Assembly (NCBI GenBank): GCA_937952285.1
Contig: CALFZE010000060.1
Span: forward strand, 1 to 42,261
DNA length: 42,261 bases
Reading direction: 5' to 3'
DNA from: UBA2428 sp002343545
GTDB taxonomy: Bacteria > Bdellovibrionota > UBA2428
The stretch's first letter is position 1; every line of letters starts with the position of its first letter. Below the pieces are notes generated by a model. It worked only from the letters and a program-made list of their open reading frames with translations, was not told the DNA's origin and did no database searches. This document shows positions 23,757 to 31,678 of this stretch, piece by piece. A program made the translations under genes and the position numbers.

Positions 23757-26624
23757 ATGAGCATTCCCACGCCGACTCGGTCCCTCGTTTTTCTCGCGAG
23801 CCTTAGCCTCGTCGCGTGCGTGGACTCCGGTCCCGGCCAGAAGGTTTCGGTCCAACTACGGATCCGGGATGGCGCCCTCTCGACGACGGGCGTGCGCCCG
23901 AGCCTGCCGGAGAACTACTGCTACGCCCTTCACCTGAGCGGTGATCACCCGACGCTCAAACGCGGTCCGACCTCGTCGCCGGAAGAACGCAGCTGCGGCT
24001 CGGCGGCCGCGCCGACGCCTTCGCCCTCTCCCTCGTCGACGCCTTCGCGCCCGACCTACCTCCAAGCGCCCAAACAGCTCGGCCTCGTGAAGGGCTTCTA
24101 CCGAAAGGGAAGCGAAGCGACGCTCGAAATCCCGACCGGCAGCGCCCGTCGCGTCGACCTGATCGGCGTTCCCATGGCCGAGATCGGCAACGCGACCTGC
24201 GCGGGCGTCCTCGCGGTCGATCCCGTCACGAAGTCGAACGGCAAGCCCGGCGTGAGCATGACGCTCGACGGCCGCGCCATCGGCGACAAGACCTTGCGCA
24301 TTTTCGCGACGGGCAGCTTCGACGTCGGCGCCGAGACCCGCCAAGTCGAACTCGACGTAACGAATCCGGACGGCGGGGGCCTCGTTTACGGCTGCCCTTC
24401 GAACGACCCGCCTTTCCCCGTTCCCACGCCGAGTCCGACCTCTCCTTCGATGGGAGTCCTGAACTACCCGCACTCCGCGATCAAGCTCATCCTCGGCCAG
24501 GGCCCGATGATGGATACGCCGATCCTGACGGGACACCCGGGCGGCGCGACCTACGCCGTGACTCCCGCGCTTCCGGCGGGGCTCAGCCTGAGCGCGTCGA
24601 GCGGCATGATCCAGGGCACCCCGACCGCCGTCCAGGCTCCGCAGACCTACGTCGTGCAAGCGACCTCGTCCGCGGGCAGCACGTTCGCGAACCTCACGAT
24701 CGAAACGCTCAATCCGCCGACCTACGCGGGTGGGCCCTTCTACACGAACGCCACGCAAACGGTCGTCAACCTGAACGGCTCCTGCCAGGGGAACTCGGGC
24801 ACCCTCATGATCACGGGCGGAGACGGCGTCGTCACCGCGACGTGCTCCGGCGGCGCTTGGAGCCGGAGCGTCCCCAAGACGGGCGCCGACGGGAACTATT
24901 CGCTCACGATCGAGTTCGTCAGCTTGCAAGGGCGGCAGTTCTGGCTCCCGTCGACGGTCATCACGCGCGACACCGTGGCGCAGACCCTGAGCGGCACCGT
25001 CTCGCTCGCGAGCGCTTACACCCGCTTTCCCTCGATGAGCCCGACCGCGACTTTCGTCGGCAGCGTTTCCAACGATGCGAGCGGCACGGCCCGCCACGAA
25101 ATCGCGATCCGCAACGCCTCCAACAGCAGCATCGTGGTCGCGTGGAAGGGTATCGGCGTCGCGGTGGCGCACTCCGAAAGCGGGCTCTCGCTGAGCGCGG
25201 GCGTCGCCTACCAATCCGGTTTTCGGAGCGTGGACGGGGCCGGCAACGTGAGCAACGAGATCTGGTCGACGAGCTGGCAACTCGACACGATCCCTCCCAG
25301 CGCGCCGAGCGGGATCAACGTCATTCGCGAGATCGACAACCTGAAGGATTTCGAGGCCCTCTGGACCTCGTCGAGCGACGCCGGCAGCGGCGTCGCCCAC
25401 TACGAGTATTCCGTCGAAACATCGGCCGGCGCCCAAGACGTCCGCCCCTGGACGCCGACCTACAACCCGCTCTCGACGATCGCGAACGGCGCCCTCGCGC
25501 TGAACCTCGCGACGAGCTACATCCTAAACGTCCGCGGGGTCGATGCCGCGGGCAACGTCGGCCCGCCGTCGTCGACCAACTTCGCGACCTGGGCCGGCGG
25601 AAACTGGTCGATGACCTCGACCGCGAACGCCCCGACCGCGCGCACGAACTTGGGCCCCGCGCTTTGGACGGGCACGGAATTCCTCGTTTGGGGAGGCTAC
25701 GACGGCAGCTCCGCGGTCGACACGGGAGCCCGCTACAATCCCACCACGGACGCCTGGACCGCGATGACCACGAGCGGGGCCCCGAGCGCCCGCTACGACT
25801 ACGCGGCCGTCTGGCAAAACGGGAAGGCTTGGTACTTCGGCGGGTCGACGTGCACGGGCCAGATCGGCAAGTACGATCCCACAGGCAACGCGTGGTACAC
25901 CCAGAACTTCTCTCCCACGAAAACCCTCTGCAAAACCCGCGCGGCGACCGTCGGCGGCACCGACATCTACCTTTGGGGCGGACTGAGCCCGCTGAGCGAT
26001 GCGGATCTGCTGCGAGTCGCGGCCGCCACCAGCACGACGTCCGTCGTGTCGACGAGCGGCACGCCGCCATCGGGGCGCCAGCACCATTCGCTCACCGCCG
26101 TCGGTACCAGACTCGTCGTCTGGGGCGGTCACGACGGCACGAACTGGCAGAACACGGGCGCCGTGGTCGACACCACCACCGGCGTCTGGACCCCGATGAC
26201 GACGAGCGGGGCCCCGAGCGCGCGCGGCTACCACGAGGCCGTCGCGATCGACGGCGATCGGGTGCTCGTCTGGGGCGGATGGCAGGGCAATGCCGGGACC
26301 AATTTGGCGAGCGGCGCGATCTACCGGCTGAGCACGGACCAGTGGACGCCCCTTCCCGCGGCGCCGCTGAACGGGCGTCTTTCCTACGCGCACGCGTTCG
26401 CGAACGGACGCTTCGTCGTTTGGGGAGGCGATACCCAAAACAGCCAGATCCTCGGCGACGGCGCGAGCTACAACCCCGCCTCCAACACCTGGGCGCCGCT
26501 CGCGTTCGGGTCGCTGAGCCCGCGGCGCCTCACGGCCTACGGCACGGACGGCAATCGCCTGTTCATTTGGGGCGGCGACTCTTTCCCGACCTTCCACAAT
26601 TCGGGCGCGGTGTTTCAGCCCTGA
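23757..26624 (+). CDS. Lipoprotein with putative-Ig domain and Kelch repeats
   Basis: A 955-residue lipoprotein. The signal ends with the lipobox LVAC. A Ser/Pro/Thr-rich linker (APTPSPSPSSTPSRP) follows. Then comes a He_PIG-type domain (PALPAGLSLSASSGMIQGTP), one or two Ig/FN3-like segments (TIPPSAPSG), and from about residue 620 to the end five or six Kelch blades (WGGYDGS..., NPTTDAWTAM, SARGYHEAV, WGGWQGN). These make a beta-propeller likely to face outward. Function is probably binding or adhesion; none is shown. ATG 23757 was chosen over the upstream ATG 23703 because it starts the signal peptide. It ends 68 bases from the convergent mmsA. Confidence 0.88.
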   Translation: MSIPTPTRSLVFLASLSLVACVDSGPGQKVSVQLRIRDGALSTTGVRPSLPENYCYALHLSGDHPTLKRGPTSSPEERSCGSAAAPTPSPSPSSTPSRPTYLQAPKQLGLVKGFYRKGSEATLEIPTGSARRVDLIGVPMAEIGNATCAGVLAVDPVTKSNGKPGVSMTLDGRAIGDKTLRIFATGSFDVGAETRQVELDVTNPDGGGLVYGCPSNDPPFPVPTPSPTSPSMGVLNYPHSAIKLILGQGPMMDTPILTGHPGGATYAVTPALPAGLSLSASSGMIQGTPTAVQAPQTYVVQATSSAGSTFANLTIETLNPPTYAGGPFYTNATQTVVNLNGSCQGNSGTLMITGGDGVVTATCSGGAWSRSVPKTGADGNYSLTIEFVSLQGRQFWLPSTVITRDTVAQTLSGTVSLASAYTRFPSMSPTATFVGSVSNDASGTARHEIAIRNASNSSIVVAWKGIGVAVAHSESGLSLSAGVAYQSGFRSVDGAGNVSNEIWSTSWQLDTIPPSAPSGINVIREIDNLKDFEALWTSSSDAGSGVAHYEYSVETSAGAQDVRPWTPTYNPLSTIANGALALNLATSYILNVRGVDAAGNVGPPSSTNFATWAGGNWSMTSTANAPTARTNLGPALWTGTEFLVWGGYDGSSAVDTGARYNPTTDAWTAMTTSGAPSARYDYAAVWQNGKAWYFGGSTCTGQIGKYDPTGNAWYTQNFSPTKTLCKTRAATVGGTDIYLWGGLSPLSDADLLRVAAATSTTSVVSTSGTPPSGRQHHSLTAVGTRLVVWGGHDGTNWQNTGAVVDTTTGVWTPMTTSGAPSARGYHEAVAIDGDRVLVWGGWQGNAGTNLASGAIYRLSTDQWTPLPAAPLNGRLSYAHAFANGRFVVWGGDTQNSQILGDGASYNPASNTWAPLAFGSLSPRRLTAYGTDGNRLFIWGGDSFPTFHNSGAVFQP

Positions 26625-26691
26625 GACACGGTCATCTCCGAACGAAGGTCAAAGGGCCCTAGCCTGACGCCTTTTCGGCCTAGCCGGCCGC

Positions 26692-28191
26692 CTACTTCAA
26701 GCGGATGGTCATGTTGGGCCCGCTTACGACTTCTTGGCTGTCGAACCAGCGCGAGGTGATCGTCTTGGTGCGGGTGTAGAACTTGACCGCTTGTTTGCCG
26801 TAGGCGTGTTGGTCGCCGTAGAAGCTGCCCTTCCAGCCCGTGAAGGAGAAGAACGGCAAGGGAACCGGGATCGGGATGTTGATCCCGACCTGGCCGACTT
26901 CGATCGAGTGCTGGAACTTACGCGCGGCCGCGCCCGACGCCGTGAACATCGAGGTGCCGTTGCCGTAGGGGTTGCGGTTGATGAGGTCGATGGCTTCGTC
27001 GAGCGTCGCGACTTCCATCACGATGAGCACGGGGCCGAAGATCTCGTCCTTGTAGATCGTCATCTCGGGCGTGACGCCCGAGAACATCGAGGGGCCCACG
27101 AAGTTGCCGTTCTCATGACCGGGGACCTTCGCGCCGCGGCCGTCGACGAGGAGCTTGGCGCCTTCCTTGGCGCCGATCGCGACGTAGTTCTCGACGCGTT
27201 CCTTGGCCTTCTTCGAAATCACCGGACCGAGCGAGGCCTCGGGGTCGTTCCACGGACCGACCTTAAGCTTCTTGAGACTGTCGGCGATCTCGGGGATCCA
27301 CTGCTTGGCCTCGCCCACCAGGACGGCGACCGAGATCGCCATGCAGCGTTGGCCCGCGGCGCCGCACGAAGCGCCCACGATGTTGTTGATGACCTGCTGC
27401 TTGTCGGCGTCGGGCATCACGATCATGTGGTTCTTCGCGCCGGCAAAAGCCTGGACGCGCTTCAGATGTTGCGTGCCCGTGCGGTAGACGTGCTGCGCGA
27501 CGGGGACGGAGCCCACGAAAGAGATGGCTTGCACGTCGGGGTGCGTGAGCAGGAAGTCGACCTGCTCCTTGCCGCCGTGGAGGACCTGGAGCGTGCCCTT
27601 GGGGAAGCCCGCCTCGTACCAGAGTTCGGCGAGACGCATCGGCGTCATGGGATCCTGCTCGGAGGGCTTGAGCACGAAGGTGTTGCCGCAGGCCACGGCG
27701 AGCGGGAACATCCAGAGCGGGATCATCGCGGGGAAGTTAAACGGCGTGATGCCGGCGCAGACCCCGAGCGGCTGCTGGTAGCTGTAGCAGTCGATGCCGC
27801 GCGCGACGTTCTCGACGGTCTCGCCCATGAGGAGCGAAGCGATGTTGCAGGCGTGCTCGACGACTTCGATGCCGCGCCAGACGTCGCCCTGCGCGTCGGC
27901 GAAGGTCTTGCCGTTTTCTTGCGCGAGGATCTTGGCGATCTCGTCTTGGTGCTGCTTAAGCAGGTGCTGGTACTTGAGCAGCATGCGGGCGCGCTCGGGC
28001 ACGGCGACTTCTTTCCAGGTCTTGAAGGTCTCGGCCGCGTGGGCAACGGCGAGCTCCATTTCGTCGCGCGTGGCGTGGGGAACTTTCGCGAGGACCTCTT
28101 GGTTGGCCGGGTTCACGACCTCGCTCCACTGCGAGGTTTTGGAGGCCACGAATTCACCTTTGAGGACAAGCGGGATGAGTTTTTGCGTCAT
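26692..28191 (-). CDS. mmsA: CoA-acylating methylmalonate-semialdehyde dehydrogenase
   Basis: A 499-residue aldehyde-dehydrogenase-fold enzyme that converts methylmalonate semialdehyde, CoA and NAD+ to propionyl-CoA, CO2 and NADH in valine (and thymine) degradation. The motif PFNFPAMIPLWMFP (150-163) and catalytic Cys283 in GQRCMAISVAV are the MMSDH type; the usual ALDH Glu268 is absent, as in CoA-acylating members. The C-terminal GQVGINIPIPVPLPFFSF is also diagnostic. It closes the pathway made by the acyl-CoA dehydrogenase, hydratase, hydrolase and mmsB in this window. It lies 78 bases after a histidine kinase gene on the same strand. Confidence 0.97.
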   Translation of the reverse strand: MTQKLIPLVLKGEFVASKTSQWSEVVNPANQEVLAKVPHATRDEMELAVAHAAETFKTWKEVAVPERARMLLKYQHLLKQHQDEIAKILAQENGKTFADAQGDVWRGIEVVEHACNIASLLMGETVENVARGIDCYSYQQPLGVCAGITPFNFPAMIPLWMFPLAVACGNTFVLKPSEQDPMTPMRLAELWYEAGFPKGTLQVLHGGKEQVDFLLTHPDVQAISFVGSVPVAQHVYRTGTQHLKRVQAFAGAKNHMIVMPDADKQQVINNIVGASCGAAGQRCMAISVAVLVGEAKQWIPEIADSLKKLKVGPWNDPEASLGPVISKKAKERVENYVAIGAKEGAKLLVDGRGAKVPGHENGNFVGPSMFSGVTPEMTIYKDEIFGPVLIVMEVATLDEAIDLINRNPYGNGTSMFTASGAAARKFQHSIEVGQVGINIPIPVPLPFFSFTGWKGSFYGDQHAYGKQAVKFYTRTKTITSRWFDSQEVVSGPNMTIRLK

Positions 28192-28269
28192 GTCCCTAGG
28201 CCAACATGAGTCGCGAGACCTGGCAAGCGATGACGCAGAGCCCTAGCGCCGGATTCAACGGTCGCGAGC

Positions 28270-29961
28270 TCAGCCGTTTTCGGGTCGAACGCGGGGACAC
28301 TCGATCGTGAAGACCGTGCGAGCCGGGGACGACGCGACCTTCAACGTGCCGCCGCTGTCTTCGATGATATTTCGGGTCAGGGGCAATCCGAGGCCTGTGC
28401 CCCTGCCGGGCGCCTTCGTCGTGAAGAAGGGATCGAAGATCTGTTGGAGGATGCTCGCCGGAATTTCGGGACCGTTGTTGAGGAAATCGATGGCGAGCGC
28501 CCCGCCTTCCTCGCGGTAGATCCACTCCACCCGTCGGCCCTCGGGCGGCACCGAGGCGGACTCGATCGCGTCGAGCGCGTTGCTCAGGAAGTTGGTCGCG
28601 ATCTGCGCGAGATGTCCCTCCGACACCGAGAAAACGATCTCCTCGGGGACCTCCAAGCGGAAAGTCACGCCCAGCTCGCGCATCCGCGCCTCGAACATCG
28701 CCGCGGTTTCGGAGAAGATCTTTCGCAGGCGGCAGAGCTCCGGCCCGCGCTCGGCCATCGGGGAGCGCGAGCTCAGGCGGCGCAACGAGGTCACGATCTT
28801 GGCCGCGCGGCCGACCGACTCGTAGGCCGAATCGATGCGCTTGCGCATCTTCCCGGGATCCTCGGCGGGAACGCCGGGCTCCATCTTCGAGAGCAGCATC
28901 TCGAGCTGCGCCGAGGCGATCGCGAGCGGGTTGTTGATCTCGTGCGCGATGCCGCCCGCCATCTGCGCGAGCGAGATGAGACGCAAACGAAGCTGCGCGT
29001 CCATGAGCTCCTGCCGACGGCGCTCCTCGTTCTTGGCGCGATCGGAGATGTCGATCGAGACGATCATGACCGACCCGCTCATGAGTTGGAAGGCTCGAAC
29101 CCAGTACAGAGCACTTCGCCCGCCCAGCTCGACCGACATTTCACGACTGGCCGTCTTCAAACCTCGATCAAAGAACTCGTTTACGAAGCTCACGAGCTCG
29201 CTCTTGGGCATCATCGTGCCCACCGGCTTTCCTACGAGGCTTTCCGAAGGGAGAAGATTTTTTACGAAGCGATTGACGTAGGAGTAGCAACGCTCGGGCG
29301 TCAGGATGCTCACGGGCCCTTCGAAGGCGTCGAGGGCCGCATCCAAGTCCCTCTTTTCGAGGTCCAACTCTTCCGTCAAACGAAAGACTTTGCGCAGAGT
29401 TTGCCCCTGATTCCAACAGACGCTCGCGTAGTAGACGGCGAACGCCACGACGAGGGCGAAGAGGATCCACCCTTCCCGCCACGGGAGCCGGTAGCAGAGG
29501 AAGGCCCCGCCCACGACGAGAAACGAAAAGACGGCGGGAGCGCCCAGCGCCGGGACCGCGACCGTCGCGCGCGCGGTCGAAGCCGCGAGGCCGGCCATGA
29601 AAAAAATCGCGAGGGAGACGCCCACTCCGAAGTGGTGGGCTTCGACCCCGAACCCCAAAAGCAGTCCCCAGCAAACGAGCGTCGAAGCGAAGAGCACGAA
29701 CACCCGGCGCGAAACGATCAGAAGATCTTTCTCGTCGAAGCGCTTGCGCCAATGCCGAACGAGCAACCCGCGCGCGACGTTCAAAAGCAGGAGCCCCCCG
29801 GCCGCCGCCCACGCGACGAAGGAAAGCTCGAGACCGAGCGAGAGGGCCGCCGTCAGGTACACGGCCAAGATCACGAGCTGCCCCAGGCACCCCAAGCGCA
29901 CGTTTTCCAAGAACTCGGTCGCGCAGCGAACTTCGAGACGGTGCTCCAACGACTTTCTCAT
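28270..29961 (-). CDS. Membrane sensor histidine kinase with PAS domain
   Basis: A 563-residue kinase. About six hydrophobic segments span residues 25-185 with no periplasmic domain of note, followed by a PAS-like region (about 207-307: DAFEGPVSILTPERCYSYVN). The phospho-acceptor is His340 in GIAHEINNPLA. The ATPase domain has the N box (N457-FLSN), a DPFFTTK F box at 510-516 and GTGLGL at 521-526. The G1 box reads NNGPEI (about 495-500), so the ATP-binding Asp is replaced by Asn. This may lower nucleotide affinity. The gene is divergent from a stand-alone receiver (115 bases), the obvious partner. Confidence 0.9.
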   Translation of the reverse strand: MRKSLEHRLEVRCATEFLENVRLGCLGQLVILAVYLTAALSLGLELSFVAWAAAGGLLLLNVARGLLVRHWRKRFDEKDLLIVSRRVFVLFASTLVCWGLLLGFGVEAHHFGVGVSLAIFFMAGLAASTARATVAVPALGAPAVFSFLVVGGAFLCYRLPWREGWILFALVVAFAVYYASVCWNQGQTLRKVFRLTEELDLEKRDLDAALDAFEGPVSILTPERCYSYVNRFVKNLLPSESLVGKPVGTMMPKSELVSFVNEFFDRGLKTASREMSVELGGRSALYWVRAFQLMSGSVMIVSIDISDRAKNEERRRQELMDAQLRLRLISLAQMAGGIAHEINNPLAIASAQLEMLLSKMEPGVPAEDPGKMRKRIDSAYESVGRAAKIVTSLRRLSSRSPMAERGPELCRLRKIFSETAAMFEARMRELGVTFRLEVPEEIVFSVSEGHLAQIATNFLSNALDAIESASVPPEGRRVEWIYREEGGALAIDFLNNGPEIPASILQQIFDPFFTTKAPGRGTGLGLPLTRNIIEDSGGTLKVASSPARTVFTIECPRVRPENG

Positions 29962-30076
29962 GACGCCCTAGCTTAAGCCTTAATAACCAAAAGGGAATCG
30001 GCGCCGCCAAAGCTTTACGCAAAGATCGCCGAAGCCTCACCCCCGCGACGCAAACCCGTGCTACACTTATTTATAA

Positions 30077-30478
30077 ATGAAAAAGATTTTACTGGTGGAA
30101 GACGAACCCCAGCTCCTGGAACTGCTCGGGGAAGCCTTCACCGACGCCGGCTTTCCCGTGACCGTCGCCGCGCACGGCAACGCCGCGCTCGAAGTCCTCC
30201 GGAACGCGCAACCCGGCGAGTTCGGGATCGTCGTGACGGACATTCGCATGCCGAATCTCTCGGGTACGGAGCTCCGACGCGTCTGGGGAGAGGCCCCGAC
30301 GAGCCAGGCCGCCCCGCTCAACTGGATCGCGTTGACCGCGCAGCCGCCGGCGTCGCCCGACGAGCTCCACAAGCTCGAGAGTCTCTTTCAGTACGTTTTC
30401 TTCAAGCCTTATCGATTGAGCCAACTCGTCGGCATCTGCCGAAGCCTCATGCCGCCCGAGCTCGACGAGAAGGTCTAG
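30077..30478 (+). CDS. Single-domain response regulator (CheY/Spo0F-like)
   Basis: A 133-residue receiver with no output domain. It has the acidic pair EDE at 8-10, phospho-acceptor Asp55 in VVTDIRMPNLSG, Thr87 in WIALTAQ, and Lys110 in FFKPYRL. All essential positions are present, so it can be phosphorylated. Lack of a DNA-binding domain suggests action by protein contact or a phosphorelay. It faces away from the histidine kinase across a 115-base gap, which makes pairing likely. An AT-rich box TTATTTATAA immediately precedes the ATG, and no clear ribosome site is present. Confidence 0.92.
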   Translation: MKKILLVEDEPQLLELLGEAFTDAGFPVTVAAHGNAALEVLRNAQPGEFGIVVTDIRMPNLSGTELRRVWGEAPTSQAAPLNWIALTAQPPASPDELHKLESLFQYVFFKPYRLSQLVGICRSLMPPELDEKV

Positions 30479-30501
30479 CGTCCCGGCGGGCCCCCGGGCC
30501 T

Positions 30502-31647
30502 TTAGCCCCTTCGATTCGGATCCGTCTCGCCGCGCGCCTGGCGTCCCGCCAAGGCGGCCTGGTACGCACGCCAGGCCTCGCCGCGCTCCGATTCCGGACG
30601 CGCATCCAGGCTCCGCTGCGCCGACCGAAACTCCTCGGGCGAGCGCGTCGACTCGAGGGACCACTCGCCGGCGAGCGCGCGGGCGTCCGGCCCGCCCTCG
30701 TGCAGGGAATAGTAGCAACCGCAGTAATCCTGGCGGTAGATCCCGTGCGTCTCGGTGTAGACGACGGAGTCCTTGAAGCCGTCGTCCCTCATGAAATTGC
30801 GGTGGTAATAGGGAACGCCGCCCCGCGACTCGTTGAGGGCGCCAAAGCGCACGAGTTTTTCTTGCACCTTATGGGGGCTGATCGCGAGGGTGGTCGCGTA
30901 AAGGTCCACCCCCCGGCGCTTGGCCTCGAGCGCGGCCCGTTCGAGCCGAAGGTCGTAGCACAGCGAACACTTGGCACCCTGCTCGGGGGTCGCCTCCAAG
31001 CCGCGCACCCGTTCCACGAAACGATCGACGTCGTACTCGCCGACGATCGCGGGCACGGACTCGAGCTCGGCCACCTTGAGAAAAGCCTCGAGGCGCTTGT
31101 CGTGCTCCTCGCGCGGCTGGATGTTCGGGTCGTACCAGAAGCACTCCAGATCGAAGTCGCGCTTGAGCTGGCCGATGACCCCGGCCGCGTCGGGGCCGCA
31201 GCAGACGTGAAGGAGCATGCGATCGCGACGCGGCACGGGCGAGCGTTGTTCCGTGCCCAGGCCTCCCGCCAGGGCGCGGGCCAGGCGATATTCCCGAGAC
31301 TCCGGGACGAGCGTCAGTTTGTCGGGCGGCGTCGGCAGGGCCCCCGCGAGCGCGGAGTCTCGCGTGAAGAGTCCTTGGAAGGCTTCGTCCCACCGCAAAC
31401 GCGCGCGCATCTCGGCCAAAAGTCGCCGAACCACGGCGGGACGCCGTTGCGCATCGGGGACACTTTCGGCGGCAAAAAGGAAATCGCGCTCCGCGAGAGC
31501 CGCGGCAAGCGCCCGGGAGACTCCCGCCCCGTCGGCGAGGCGGGCTTCCCATTTGGCGAGGGCTTCGGGCCGCAGCGCGAGGGCCGCGACCCGATCCCCG
31601 TCGAGGATCCAATAAAGACGAAGGAGCCGCTTCACGACTCCTTCCAT
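30502..31647 (-). CDS. queH: Epoxyqueuosine reductase QueH with long N-terminal extension
   Basis: A 381-residue protein. The QueH core occupies about 143-320: LLHVCCGPDAAGV (Cys149-Cys150), WYDPNIQPREEHDKR, GAKCSLCYDLRLERA (Cys227, Cys230), TLAISPHK, and YRQDYCGCYYS (Cys309, Cys311). These cysteines bind the iron-sulphur cluster and metal in this family, which reduces epoxyqueuosine to queuosine in tRNA. Usual QueH is 180-250 residues; here about 140 residues are added in front, rich in Ala/Arg/Leu and with no motif I recognise. The next gene to the left (a receiver) converges on it. Confidence 0.92.
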   Translation of the reverse strand: MEGVVKRLLRLYWILDGDRVAALALRPEALAKWEARLADGAGVSRALAAALAERDFLFAAESVPDAQRRPAVVRRLLAEMRARLRWDEAFQGLFTRDSALAGALPTPPDKLTLVPESREYRLARALAGGLGTEQRSPVPRRDRMLLHVCCGPDAAGVIGQLKRDFDLECFWYDPNIQPREEHDKRLEAFLKVAELESVPAIVGEYDVDRFVERVRGLEATPEQGAKCSLCYDLRLERAALEAKRRGVDLYATTLAISPHKVQEKLVRFGALNESRGGVPYYHRNFMRDDGFKDSVVYTETHGIYRQDYCGCYYSLHEGGPDARALAGEWSLESTRSPEEFRSAQRSLDARPESERGEAWRAYQAALAGRQARGETDPNRRG

Positions 31648-31678
31648 AGACCGGAGGCTCCGACCGGAGCAACCGAGA

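Noticed and set aside
24842..26662. 606-codon Arg-rich frame overlapping the Kelch lipoprotein
   Set aside because: The Kelch and putative-Ig motifs are in the other frame; this one has no domain.
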